64,000 bases of DNA. Source: Zygosaccharomyces rouxii (lineage: Eukaryota > Ascomycota > Saccharomycetes > Saccharomycetales > Saccharomycetaceae). Location of the stretch: contig NC_012995.1 in NCBI RefSeq assembly GCF_000026365.1, forward strand, positions 746,501 to 810,500, written 5' to 3'. This document shows positions 9,337 to 18,479 of the stretch, piece after piece; the stretch's first letter is position 1, and each line of letters begins with the position of its first letter. The position numbers were made by a program, and so were the translations under genes. The notes beneath the pieces were generated by a model. The model was not told where the DNA came from and made no database searches. It worked only from the letters and a program-made list of their open reading frames with translations.

Positions 9337-11799
9337 CTATTCGAGTTCTTGTGGAAGCAGTTGGAACGGTTCGTAGGCAATACCTTCACCCACGAAAAAT
9401 TTAGACATGGATTCCACCCAGTGTAAACGAAGTGAATGCAACATGGCAGAAGTACCTTCCATACAGACCAAGACTGCACAGGTTAGACCAAACCAGACCG
9501 CAAATAAAAACACTACCATGAAAACACCAAGGGTTCCAGTAGGTCCAAATGCTAAACTAATTGTCATATCCCAAAGCACTTGGGATAGTTGTGCATGTGC
9601 CAATGAAAGTGCCCATAAACGTAAATAGGAAGCGGTATGGGAAACGGTATTTAGACAAAATTCAATGGTGTAAATGACTTGATGGATAATCAAATCTCCG
9701 ATGGCTTCCTCGTGTTCTCCCTCTTCGTCGTCCTCTTCGTTTTCTTCACCACTTGGAACTTGATCATTACCATTTTCGCCTTCATCTTGTTGGTTTAATA
9801 GCGCTTCGTGCTCCTCCAATGCGTCTCCACTAGCTTGAGATCCGCGCTTTTTAATGGTAAAATAGATGGGTTTTGCCAACAATAACCATGGAATACAGAT
9901 CAATGCCAAGAGTAACAAAAACACTTGCACACCAGCTTGATGGGGGTACAATTCATCATCAATAACACCTGGCGCTAAAAACATGTTAATCAACATGTTC
10001 AATAGGGAAGGTGCAGGTTTACCATCCTTGACCCAGTCGCGTGCCCATTTGTAGATCACGGCCACTGACAAATAACCGAAAATACTTTGCATGAACAAAA
10101 GACCTGGTAAGAAACTACCAAAGATGTCAATCCATGATCCGTAGTAAAGGTGGTTTACCAATGAAAAGAAATAAGAATAAGTCATATGCGCCATACCCAT
10201 CAAAATTGATAATTTCATCTTGTAGGAATTGGTGAATAGCAATCCATTGTCGCTACCATGCCACTTCCAATCGAGACCAAATGGATAAGTACCCACTTGG
10301 TTTGCATTGACCAATTCACCAACTTGCCAATGGTCTGGCCACTCCCAACCAGAGGAGAAAAATGTCAATGATCTGGAAAAAATATCGTTGTAGAGAGAAC
10401 CCGTGTACACTGAGAACAAACCCATCAATAGGACAATGTAACGACCGGAGTACAACATGTCAAAGATCTCACCACGTTTCAATAGTTCTAATTTCGATTC
10501 GTTCAAAACCATGACAAGAGCCACTAATGACATAATTATACCATGACCAATATCACCAAACATAATGGCAAACATGAACGGAAAAGTAACCACAGTAGGT
10601 AACCCCGGGTTAACCTCTTTATACTGCGGTATACCATAACAATCACAAATAATTTGGAAACCAGCAGTGAATTTGTTAACTCTGTGGAATGTAGGTGGTG
10701 TCCTATTAGTTTCCAATAGTTGAATAATGGAAGGTACATCCACCCCTAACGTCTGAGTCACTTCGCGCAATTTTGCTTGCAGGCTGCCTAATTCATCTTC
10801 AGGGACCCAACCTTCACCAATCAAAGTTTTTCTACCTTGATCAAAATCGAATTTGTTCAAAGTTTCATAAACATGCTTTTCACGACTGATATCTTGGAAC
10901 CAACCGTAAAGCTCACGACCAACAGCGTAAAGTTCACTATTCAATGTAGTATTAGTAGTCTCCAATACAGTGTAAAGATCAGCAAGACCTTGGTTCACCT
11001 TTTGCAATTGTTTAGAACGAGCCTCCGAAGTCTCTCTAACGTCGTAAAGATGAGCGTCTAACGACTCCGCAATTTTCTTAATACGCCTAATAATTAAATC
11101 ACCATGAGAAAAAACAATAAATGCACTTTTACGAACACGCTCCTTACGGCTGGAATCGTATATGGTCTCACCTAATGACAAATGACGAAAGTAAAGATTA
11201 CCTCTTAAAGCTCTCCATAAAATTTGCTCCAAAATACCAACTTTTTCGGTTAGAACCACACCTGTCACATAGCTAACAGATTCAGGAAGCCCAGCCAGTG
11301 CAGCTTCAGGGTCTTGAAAAGCAGGTTCCACGGATAATGAACCTGCATCTCTGGTGAAAAACTGTTCACCAGTCTGCAGTAGGAACCTATATTGTTCCAA
11401 ATCTGCTTTCTGCAACTCCAATTGTTCTGAAGCTTCTTCCATTTGGCTCAATCTCTCCTCCAACAAAGTAGCATTTTGCGCATGATCATCAATAACACCA
11501 GTAGCAGGTGCCAACGTCAATTGACCACTTTCTTCCGAAACTTCTTCTAGAAGGGAGATCCCGTGTTTTTTCAAAAGCTTATGAAAAAAACGATACTGTC
11601 TTTCCACATTATCTAAACGTTTTAAATCGTCGATAAAAGTTCTTTGAAATGCATTCACTTTTTTGTTCAAATCTCTAAATTGAACTAACCCCATCTGTCC
11701 CACTGTATAGACCATTTCTCTAGCAATTTCTTGGGGAATATACAGCTGCATAAGGCACATATCCGCTGAGCGGAATATTGCCTCCTCGCTAACAGCCAT
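9337..11799 (-). CDS. VPH1: V-ATPase Vo subunit a, Vph1 type
   Basis: The membrane a-subunit of the vacuolar proton pump, forming the proton half-channels. The 820-residue product (S. cerevisiae Vph1 840) has a cytosolic N-terminal half with coiled coils (about 50-75 and 105-140), the segment RTPPTFHRVNKFTAGFQ near 366-382, and then the first membrane helices with FMFAIMFGDIGHG near 408-420. An acidic loop (about 670-705, DEEGEHEE) precedes the essential TASYLRLWALSLAHAQLS; its arginine, residue 727, matches Arg735 of S. cerevisiae. The C-terminus stops at LLPQELE without the Ala/Ser tail of S. cerevisiae. Synteny with PAC1 and FSF1 favours Vph1 over the Golgi form Stv1; length agrees. It diverges from ERG12 across 397 bp. 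Confidence 0.96.
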   Translation of the reverse strand: MAVSEEAIFRSADMCLMQLYIPQEIAREMVYTVGQMGLVQFRDLNKKVNAFQRTFIDDLKRLDNVERQYRFFHKLLKKHGISLLEEVSEESGQLTLAPATGVIDDHAQNATLLEERLSQMEEASEQLELQKADLEQYRFLLQTGEQFFTRDAGSLSVEPAFQDPEAALAGLPESVSYVTGVVLTEKVGILEQILWRALRGNLYFRHLSLGETIYDSSRKERVRKSAFIVFSHGDLIIRRIKKIAESLDAHLYDVRETSEARSKQLQKVNQGLADLYTVLETTNTTLNSELYAVGRELYGWFQDISREKHVYETLNKFDFDQGRKTLIGEGWVPEDELGSLQAKLREVTQTLGVDVPSIIQLLETNRTPPTFHRVNKFTAGFQIICDCYGIPQYKEVNPGLPTVVTFPFMFAIMFGDIGHGIIMSLVALVMVLNESKLELLKRGEIFDMLYSGRYIVLLMGLFSVYTGSLYNDIFSRSLTFFSSGWEWPDHWQVGELVNANQVGTYPFGLDWKWHGSDNGLLFTNSYKMKLSILMGMAHMTYSYFFSLVNHLYYGSWIDIFGSFLPGLLFMQSIFGYLSVAVIYKWARDWVKDGKPAPSLLNMLINMFLAPGVIDDELYPHQAGVQVFLLLLALICIPWLLLAKPIYFTIKKRGSQASGDALEEHEALLNQQDEGENGNDQVPSGEENEEDDEEGEHEEAIGDLIIHQVIYTIEFCLNTVSHTASYLRLWALSLAHAQLSQVLWDMTISLAFGPTGTLGVFMVVFLFAVWFGLTCAVLVCMEGTSAMLHSLRLHWVESMSKFFVGEGIAYEPFQLLPQELE

Positions 11800-12196
11800 A
11801 CTGCCTTGGAGCTTCTTTATGTTCAGGGGAAACCCAGTTAATCGAACCTAGCAAAAGCGATTCAAAAATAAAATAAAGCAATTTGAAATCGACCACAACT
11901 CTCTAAAAGAGTTAACAATCTCTATAAGAAGCTCTATTGAGTAAGACTCTTGTTACTTCTGCTATTTATTTGTATTATTTAACGGTCTAAGGACCCTTCC
12001 CTTCTGTTCCTCATACTTTTGCAACTATCAGCTTCGTGAATGGTGATATAATGCTCGAGCTCCAGTTGAACGAAGAGAGTAAAGGTGTGATGAGCTATCC
12101 AGTTCTACAACGTTAGCGGTTACACATTAGGGTATATATATATACCAATTGGTTCCTCTAGCGGTCTGTTCGAAGGTGCTCATCTATATCAATTGA
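11800..12196. promoter_or_regulatory. VPH1/ERG12 divergent promoter with palindromic TATA
   Basis: This 397-bp region serves both genes. A palindromic GGTATATATATATACC lies at about 12131-12146, some 50-65 bp before the ERG12 ATG, and is the likely ERG12 TATA element. It overlaps ATTAGGGTAT, a weak resemblance to Tbf1/Reb1 sites. I did not see a perfect Upc2 sterol element (TCGTATA). Confidence 0.5.
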
Positions 12197-13453
12197 ATGT
12201 CTGTTCCATTTTTGGTTTCTGCCCCCGGTAAGGTTATTATATTTGGTGAACATTCCGCTGTTTACAACGAACCTGCTGTGGCAGCCAGTGTTTCAGCGCT
12301 CAGGACTTACCTGTTCGTAGAGCCCAGTGAGGATCCTGAAGAGATAGAATTAGATTTTCCTGATATAAACTTTAATCACAAGTGGCATTACAACGATTTC
12401 GCATCAATTTTACAAGATGCAGAAGGCTTAGAAGAAGCTCGCCTCAATACAAGAGAATTGTCCCAAAAAATTGTATCACAACTGGAAGTGGTTCAAGGTG
12501 AACTAAGAAATACACTGTACTACTATGCTGCGTTGTGTTTCTGTTATCTGTACGTTTGTCTTTGCCCTCATATTAAAGGTATGAAGTTCCATGTCAAATC
12601 AACATTGCCCATTGGTGCTGGATTAGGCTCAAGCGCTTCCATCTCAGTGGCACTATCATTGGCAATGGCACATTTGAGTGGCCACATTAGAGCCGATAAA
12701 CCTGAGCTCTCAGTGTCAGAGAAGAAATTCATCAATACGTGGTCATTTTTAGGTGAAAAATGTATTCAGGGTACACCTTCCGGTATTGATAATGCGGTAG
12801 CAACCTATGGTAATGCAGTGCTTTTCAAAAGAGAGATGGATGGTACTACGAATTTTGAATTCGTAGAACAATTCCCACAAATCCCCATGGTATTAACATA
12901 TACGAAGATTCCACGTTCTACAAAGACTTTAGTAGGTAACGTACGTGAATTAGTGATTAGACAACCCAATGTAATAAAACCAGTATTAACAGCCATGGGG
13001 CAATTAGCTCTAAGGGGAACAGAAATCTTAGATTCATTGGACGACAAGAATTATGAAGAATTGCTAGAATTAGTACGTGTTAACCATGGGTTACTAGTCG
13101 CGCTAGGAGTTTCACATCCAGGTTTAGAGCTTGTCAGATTCGAATGTGATACTAATGCATTAGGTGCTACGAAATTAACCGGTGCAGGTGGTGGTGGTTG
13201 TCTGTTGACGATTTTACATAAAACAACCACACAGGAACAAGTCCAACAGTTTAAAACCAAATTAGAATCATCTTATGGTTATAAAACGTTCCAAACAGAC
13301 CTAGGCGGTATTGGATGCGGAATTTTACCACGGGACTTAATTGCAGATGATAAATTAGAGAACATCAAGTCACTTTTCTGCCAAGAAGTCTCCAATGATC
13401 GTATTGATCAGCTTTTATTACCTGGCAAAACCGATTTACATTGGATTCACTAG
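12197..13453 (+). CDS. ERG12: Mevalonate kinase
   Basis: Phosphorylates mevalonate to 5-phosphomevalonate with ATP, an early step of isoprenoid and ergosterol synthesis in the cytosol. The 418-residue product (S. cerevisiae 443) is a GHMP kinase: N-terminal APGKVIIFGEHSAVY (residues 9-23), the ATP loop PIGAGLGSSAS at 138-148, SGIDNAVATYG at 195-205 with Asp198 as the expected catalytic base, and the glycine-rich KLTGAGGGGC at 326-335. The ATG at 12197 matches the family start MSxPFLxSAPGKV. It converges on FSF1 with only 8 bp between the two stop codons. In S. cerevisiae ERG12 is YMR208W while its neighbours here are YOR270C and YOR271C, so it marks the ancestral interleaving. All active-site motifs are intact. 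Confidence 0.98.
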   Translation: MSVPFLVSAPGKVIIFGEHSAVYNEPAVAASVSALRTYLFVEPSEDPEEIELDFPDINFNHKWHYNDFASILQDAEGLEEARLNTRELSQKIVSQLEVVQGELRNTLYYYAALCFCYLYVCLCPHIKGMKFHVKSTLPIGAGLGSSASISVALSLAMAHLSGHIRADKPELSVSEKKFINTWSFLGEKCIQGTPSGIDNAVATYGNAVLFKREMDGTTNFEFVEQFPQIPMVLTYTKIPRSTKTLVGNVRELVIRQPNVIKPVLTAMGQLALRGTEILDSLDDKNYEELLELVRVNHGLLVALGVSHPGLELVRFECDTNALGATKLTGAGGGGCLLTILHKTTTQEQVQQFKTKLESSYGYKTFQTDLGGIGCGILPRDLIADDKLENIKSLFCQEVSNDRIDQLLLPGKTDLHWIH

Positions 13454-13461
13454 AAAAAGCA

Positions 13462-14433
13462 CTACATACCCCTGTTAAAATATACTAGTTCATGCTCATC
13501 ATGGTCACCTCTCAATTCACGTTCTAATCTGTTCAGATGAATTGCCTGTCTTTGAGGGAAAACCGCAAGCGCCAAGGGAAGAACTGTAAATGAAGTTGCG
13601 GCAATAATACCTAAATTAGCAGCAGTTTGCCATCCTAAAGATTTCCCACGTAGTAATCCGCGCTGTAAACGGACTAGCAATAATGGTGGAATAACCATGA
13701 TTGGTGTTGCATTGATGACCCTACTCAATGCAGTTTCACCAACGGCCATCATAGCGGCCCTTTTAGATTTACCAAGTTCTTGTCCCTCTTGATCGTAAAC
13801 TGAAATACCTTTTTTAATCTCATTTCCTCTCATTAGAAACACATTAACCACACCGGCAGTGACTACAGCGGCAAATGGCACCAAACGACCCAAAATCAAC
13901 CTCGTGTGAGGTTTAATACCTTTCAACTTCGGTACTACCTTGTTAAGACCAATAGCCACACCGCAAGAAGCTGTCACCGCAGCTGTATAGTTAGTGGCCA
14001 GCTGTGACATCGACATTGGGTGTGATTTGTTCGCATTGGCGGAATTAACGGCTACATTAACAGATTGATTGGCCCATTGCCAGAAAAGAGTACCCATGGT
14101 CCCCAAATTTGGTGTCAACATACCAGCGGTAACCACCAAATTTGACAAAACACAACATGACATACGGAACGGTAGTAAAACGGTTTCACCAGTATCTGGA
14201 TGCACCGTAGAATCCAATTGTCTTTTGGCGTTCCAAAATTCGGAAGTCGTACTCTTTAATTCGCCATTACGATAACTACTAATGATACCACGAGCTCTCT
14301 GGAGATCAGCATCCGTAGTAAACAGCATGCTGGGATCAGAAATCTCAGCACAGTGACGTACTCTCCCCCAGTACGTGGAGAGATTCCAACGAGAATCTGG
14401 AAGTGCTAAAGGTCCGGGTACAGAAGATGCCAT
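13462..14433 (-). CDS. FSF1: Sideroflexin, mitochondrial inner-membrane transporter
   Basis: A 323-residue member of the sideroflexin (tricarboxylate carrier-like) family; S. cerevisiae Fsf1 has 327. Human relatives import serine into mitochondria; the yeast substrate is less clear. Visible marks are LPDSRWNLSTYWGRVRHC near the N-terminus, the HPDTGE motif at 78-83, QWANQSVNVAVNSANANKS in the middle and NATPIMVIPPLLLVRL, with about five hydrophobic segments. The ATG at 14431-14433 gives the family start. No cleavable presequence is obvious, as is usual for carrier-type imports. Its stop faces that of ERG12 at 8 bp. Confidence 0.95.
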   Translation of the reverse strand: MASSVPGPLALPDSRWNLSTYWGRVRHCAEISDPSMLFTTDADLQRARGIISSYRNGELKSTTSEFWNAKRQLDSTVHPDTGETVLLPFRMSCCVLSNLVVTAGMLTPNLGTMGTLFWQWANQSVNVAVNSANANKSHPMSMSQLATNYTAAVTASCGVAIGLNKVVPKLKGIKPHTRLILGRLVPFAAVVTAGVVNVFLMRGNEIKKGISVYDQEGQELGKSKRAAMMAVGETALSRVINATPIMVIPPLLLVRLQRGLLRGKSLGWQTAANLGIIAATSFTVLPLALAVFPQRQAIHLNRLERELRGDHDEHELVYFNRGM

Positions 14434-14615
14434 GGGATATTAAACGTACTATGACTACAAGGCTAGAGAGAATATCTATAGAAAACGCTGCATACTGTTC
14501 GAATGAACAGTTCAACAATGCTTAGGAGTTATTCCATCGTGTCTTCAATGACGAATTTTTCATCACGATGATAATCATACGAAGTTATTCCGAAAATTTT
14601 TTTTCAAAATACGAC

Positions 14616-14623
14616 TATAAAAG
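14616..14623 (+). promoter_or_regulatory. TATA box facing the small membrane-protein frame
   Basis: TATAAAAG on the plus strand, about 160 bp before the ATG at 14781. It points away from FSF1, so it supports a rightward transcript that starts before the small frame or before YTM1. Confidence 0.4.
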
Positions 14624-14780
14624 GAGCCGAATTTGTCGAGATGGAATAGAACTCTTTTACTAACACCTTTTATATCTTGTTTTAAACTCACCGATACGAA
14701 ATATGCCTTCTCAATCAGCTCTACCACCTCTGTAGATGTAGGTGAATAGAGGGGAAAGGAAGGCAAGAAGAAATTATCTC

Positions 14781-14969
14781 ATGAGCGTTACCTCATACCT
14801 TCCAATGACAATTCAGTGGTCTTGGTGGGTAACTGCGCGAGTGAGACATCTATATGGTAGTAAACGTAGTTTAGTAGTCTTATTATTCGTAGCTTCCGTA
14901 GTAATTGTTCTTTTAGCTAGTATGTATGCACGTATCTTGATTGATCAGTCTCGAAAGTCTATTATTTAG
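14781..14969 (+). CDS. Possible 62-residue single-pass membrane protein
   Basis: The frame starts at an ATG and encodes MSVTSYLPMTIQWSWWV, a short basic stretch (ARVRHLYGSKR), one strongly hydrophobic segment of about 20 residues (SLVVLLFVASVVIVLLASMY) and a basic tail ending SRKSII. This is what a small tail-anchored or single-pass protein looks like. A TATAAAAG box lies 160 bp upstream, and the frame ends one base before the RRPE of YTM1. Against it: the frame is short, S. cerevisiae has no gene between YOR271C and YOR272W that I recall, and a short upstream ATG frame begins at 14703. I do not recognise the family. Confidence 0.4.
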   Translation: MSVTSYLPMTIQWSWWVTARVRHLYGSKRSLVVLLFVASVVIVLLASMYARILIDQSRKSII

Positions 14970-14970
14970 G

Positions 14971-15027
14971 TGAAAATTTTGAGCTCATCGCATATCATCG
15001 CATATCATCTCATCTCATCTCTTCTCA
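14971..15027 (+). promoter_or_regulatory. RRPE and PAC-type elements of YTM1
   Basis: TGAAAATTTT (RRPE) lies at 14971-14980, followed by CTCATCGC (PAC, reverse orientation) at 14984-14991 and a run of degenerate CATCGCATAT and CATCT units to about 15027, ending 79 bp before the YTM1 ATG. RRPE beside PAC is the known signature of ribosome-biogenesis genes (Stb3 and Dot6/Tod6), which fits YTM1. Confidence 0.8.
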
Positions 15028-15105
15028 AGAGTGAAAAGAAAAAAAACTTCAACTTCAACGGTAAGACACAAGAAATACTCTAGTCAAAGCTCTGGTAATT
15101 TTCCA

Positions 15106-16452
15106 ATGTCTGCTGATAAGTCTCAAGTAAAGCTTAGGTTTTTCACTAGGGAGAAAGATGAGTCCCTACACGTTCAAGATACACCTGTGTACGCACCTAT
15201 TGCGCTGAAAAGATTTGGTCTATCAGAGATTGTCAACCATCTATTGCAATCAGAGAAACCAGTGCCTTTCGATTTCTTAGTTGATGGTGAATTGCTACGC
15301 TCTTCTTTACAAGATTACTTGACTAAGAAGGGACTATCCAGCGAAACACTACTAAACGTTGAATATGCAAGAGCTGTTCTACCACCATCATACTTAGCTA
15401 GTTTCAACAATGAGGACTGGATTAGTTCTATCGACATGGGTGATCAAAGAATCATTAGTGGATCCTATGATGGTATCGTTCGTACTTGGAACCTTTCAGG
15501 TAAAGTGGACAAACAATACAGTGGTCATGCTGGTGCTATACGTTCTGTGAAACACATTTCTAATACAAGAATTGTATCTGCCGGTAACGATAGAACTCTA
15601 CGTCTTTGGAAAACGAAAAATGACTCTACCGCTACGGATGATGAAAATGTAGAAGAAGGTAAAACTTTAGCCATCTTAGAAGGTCACAAAGGACCAGTGG
15701 TCTCCGTGGATGTCTCTGATAATGCAAGAATTTTGTCATCTTCTTATGATAACAGTCTTGGGCTTTGGTCTACCAACTACAAGGAAATGAATAACGTGGA
15801 CCCCATGGAGGAATTGATCAACAGTAATGAAAACAAGGTTTCCACCGCTGCTAGAAAGAGAAGAAAACTAGCGTTAAAAGATGGATCCATTAGAAGAAGA
15901 GCACCATTATCACTGTTGGAATCTCATCAAGCACCCGTGGAACAAGCATTGTTTGACGCCAGAGATAACACCGTTGGTTATTCTGTTTCTCAAGATCATA
16001 CAGTAAAGACTTGGGATTTGGTTACATCTCGTTGTGTGGATACAAAAACTACTTCTTATTCGCTTTTGTCGTTGGCCCAACTACCAAGTTTACATTTACT
16101 GGCGTGTGGTTCAAGTGCTAGACACATCACACTACATGATTTCCGTGCTAATTCAAGTTCAAAGATTACTCAACAGCAACTTCTAGGACACAAGAATTTT
16201 GTCGTTTCATTAGACACTTGTCCTGAAAATGAGTACATGCTCGTTTCTGGTTCTCACGATGGTACTGCTAAAGTTTGGGACATTAGAGCTAATTCACCCA
16301 TGTATACTATTACTAGACAGGATCCATCAGTGCAAAAAGGTGTTAATGATAAAGTGTTTGCTGTGAAGTGGGCACAAGACGTAGGGATCATTAGTGGTGG
16401 TCAGGACAGGAAATTACAGATAAATAAGGGTGACAACATTTATAAGAATTAA
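15106..16452 (+). CDS. YTM1: Ytm1, 60S ribosome assembly factor
   Basis: A nucleolar WD40 protein of the Nop7-Erb1-Ytm1 complex, needed for 27S pre-rRNA processing and released by the AAA protein Rea1. I start at the ATG at 15106; the frame is open back to a GTG at 15031, but that part does not resemble the family. The 448-residue product (S. cerevisiae 460) begins MSADKSQVKLRFFTREKDE. It has the ubiquitin-like Rea1-binding domain (about 7-95) and then seven WD repeats, for example IISGSYDGIVRTWNLSG and VSGSHDGTAKVWDIRAN. It ends GQDRKLQINKGDNIYKN. A basic insert ARKRRKLALKD is probably a nuclear localisation signal. It converges on the YMR209C-type gene with 49 bp between stops. Confidence 0.97.
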   Translation: MSADKSQVKLRFFTREKDESLHVQDTPVYAPIALKRFGLSEIVNHLLQSEKPVPFDFLVDGELLRSSLQDYLTKKGLSSETLLNVEYARAVLPPSYLASFNNEDWISSIDMGDQRIISGSYDGIVRTWNLSGKVDKQYSGHAGAIRSVKHISNTRIVSAGNDRTLRLWKTKNDSTATDDENVEEGKTLAILEGHKGPVVSVDVSDNARILSSSYDNSLGLWSTNYKEMNNVDPMEELINSNENKVSTAARKRRKLALKDGSIRRRAPLSLLESHQAPVEQALFDARDNTVGYSVSQDHTVKTWDLVTSRCVDTKTTSYSLLSLAQLPSLHLLACGSSARHITLHDFRANSSSKITQQQLLGHKNFVVSLDTCPENEYMLVSGSHDGTAKVWDIRANSPMYTITRQDPSVQKGVNDKVFAVKWAQDVGIISGGQDRKLQINKGDNIYKN

Positions 16453-16501
16453 ATTAAACCAAATTGAATATAATTAAGCCATATTAATAGTACAATATTT
16501 T

Positions 16502-17854
16502 TTATTTCCGATCTGTGGCAAAGGTAGAATGAAATTTTAGTGCTCCGTAGTAACACTGGAATAAAGATCCATAATCCGTTAAGTATCCTATCAGTGGATG
16601 ATTGTAATCAGTAACGTTTGATTCGTGTATATCTTTCCAACCTCTTAGTTGACGTAATTTATTCAACTCCATAGCATTTAATTGTACTAACGGTCTTGTA
16701 CCATATTTTAAAGGACCGGCATTAATCCAGTGCAGGTTGTTGCATCGATTTTTGAACCGTTCGATGGTTTCGAAGTATTCAAATAGATTTTCTGCAGTAT
16801 CGATGAAAAATTCTGTACAAACAACAATGCTATCATAATGATCTTCAGTTGGGATAAACTCACAGAAATCACCCCAATGAAATCTTAAATTCGAGGATCT
16901 CCTCACTTCGCTTAATTGCACTTCTACTGTTCTAATCTGCCTCGCACAATCCAATTGACCTGAATAACGTAATGCAAAGGGGCTCAATTCGACATCTTTA
17001 CCATACCCAAGGGCAAATTGACCACAGATGTACATTAATGCAGACCATTCAATAGAATCTACTGCATAATGTGGGAAATTCGTAGCCAAAAAATGAGAAA
17101 GTTGACCTACACCTGCACCGGGAACTAAAATAAGTACTTTTTCATCTTCTGGGAGCCCTAAAGATAATATTCTCTCTTTGAAAAATTGATTAAAAGGTTC
17201 CCTTTCACATCTAAAGTTGGGACTCCAATCACGACATAGATGTGAAATCGCTTCAGAAACTCTGTATTGATTGGACTCTAACATTGCAACGATTGTATTA
17301 TCAGAATTTTTGCATAATTCATTCTTCTCACTCAGTACATAGCCAAATTCCAAGCACGTAGCTTTCAATTGATCTCTTAGCCCTTTTTCCAAATTATTGG
17401 CATTGTTCTTTATCAATTGCTCCAGTACGTACCTGATAACCGATTCCACCACCTTATAATTGTTTTGAAGGCTGATATTGACATTTTGAATCTTGGAAAA
17501 ATAGCTCAACGTCTTCAATTGATCCCTAACATCTGGTGGCAATTCTTTAGTTCTTTGAAATATAACACCATTTTGCCCCTGCGCTCTAACTAGGTATTCA
17601 CTCAAATGTGATAGCGCCTTAGATAAATCATACAGAGTAGTATCTCCAGCAGTTTTGAAATTCTTGGAAGTTCTTGTCAACGAAAAATCACCATTTACTA
17701 CTAGTTGCTTTGCTGATGTGAAATGATCTACGAAAGAATTCTCGAGCTTTGCGATAAACCAACTTTGAAACGGTTTGTATTTCCTCAGAAAACTCATAAT
17801 TACTGCCAATATGGTAAACGCAATTGCTGGAAGACTTGACGTCGAGACTCCCAT
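16502..17854 (-). CDS. N2227-type methyltransferase, YMR209C orthologue
   Basis: A 450-residue protein from the ATG at 17852-17854 (the frame continues to a TTG at 17884). Residues of about 5-24 form one hydrophobic segment (LPAIAFTILAVIMSFL), suggesting membrane anchoring. The core has the SAM-binding loop VLILVPGAGVGQLSHFLA near residue 240, preceded by RDWSPNF and followed by HWINAGPLKYG. These are marks of the N2227/carnosine N-methyltransferase family, to which S. cerevisiae YMR209C (457 residues, function unproven) belongs. The substrate is unknown, and I would not assume carnosine. Synteny supports the orthology: ERG12 (YMR208W) lies upstream and DML1 (YMR211W) downstream. Confidence 0.85.
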   Translation of the reverse strand: MGVSTSSLPAIAFTILAVIMSFLRKYKPFQSWFIAKLENSFVDHFTSAKQLVVNGDFSLTRTSKNFKTAGDTTLYDLSKALSHLSEYLVRAQGQNGVIFQRTKELPPDVRDQLKTLSYFSKIQNVNISLQNNYKVVESVIRYVLEQLIKNNANNLEKGLRDQLKATCLEFGYVLSEKNELCKNSDNTIVAMLESNQYRVSEAISHLCRDWSPNFRCEREPFNQFFKERILSLGLPEDEKVLILVPGAGVGQLSHFLATNFPHYAVDSIEWSALMYICGQFALGYGKDVELSPFALRYSGQLDCARQIRTVEVQLSEVRRSSNLRFHWGDFCEFIPTEDHYDSIVVCTEFFIDTAENLFEYFETIERFKNRCNNLHWINAGPLKYGTRPLVQLNAMELNKLRQLRGWKDIHESNVTDYNHPLIGYLTDYGSLFQCYYGALKFHSTFATDRK

Positions 17855-18073
17855 GCCAATCGAAAGAAGACTCCGTATTTCCAAAGGACAAGGGTTCCTT
17901 ATTTGTGTGCTTCTGCCCTTCTATTATGTTTTGATAAAGCAATCTTTTCTCAGATTTGAATCTTGAAAACTAGATGACTATGGGGCGTACACATATATAT
18001 GTTTATGTTTATACACATAACAACCGTAACGATGGCAATTGGAAGGACGAAGAAAGAGCGATACTAGATGGAA

Positions 18074-18105
18074 GAGCTAGTTGAAGCTAGAGCTAGTTGA
18101 AGCTA
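18074..18105. repeat. Perfect 16-bp tandem duplication
   Basis: GAGCTAGTTGAAGCTA occurs twice in direct succession (18074-18089 and 18090-18105), in the upstream region of the YMR209C-type gene. It is probably a replication-slippage duplication; no function is evident. Confidence 0.85.
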
Positions 18106-18479
18106 GATCCTGATTCAGATTCGTTGAAATTTTGAGTGTTTGGTCTCCATAGTAAACAGAATTGAACTGATTGCAGTGTCTCGCAGACGCGAATGTCAAT
18201 CAGTGTCAATCAATTCATATTATATTCAAACTTCTGCCTGCTTGGGGCTTTCCAATTGATTCTTTTTAACCACTGCAGCGAACCCAAATTATGATCTATT
18301 CCTTATCCCCCTAATTTCCGAATATTCAAGTGATTGATAGCATAATTACACACACTAGGGCAAAGAGAATACAAACCCTCCGAGTTCCAACACTTCGTAC
18401 ATCCGTATTATGAGCACTCGAAGTGATGTATTTAGGTATATTATTTGCCGCGAGACATGAAGTCATCATTAATGATATG

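Noticed and set aside
14560..14620. Centromere-like CCGAAAATTTTTTT following ATCACGATG
   Set aside because: It resembles CDEIII and CDEI only superficially: no full CDEIII palindrome and no 80-bp AT-rich CDEII between them.
14575..14766. Minus-strand 63-codon frame upstream of FSF1
   Set aside because: It begins at TTG and has no hydrophobic or domain signature; it overlaps the promoter with the plus-strand TATA box.
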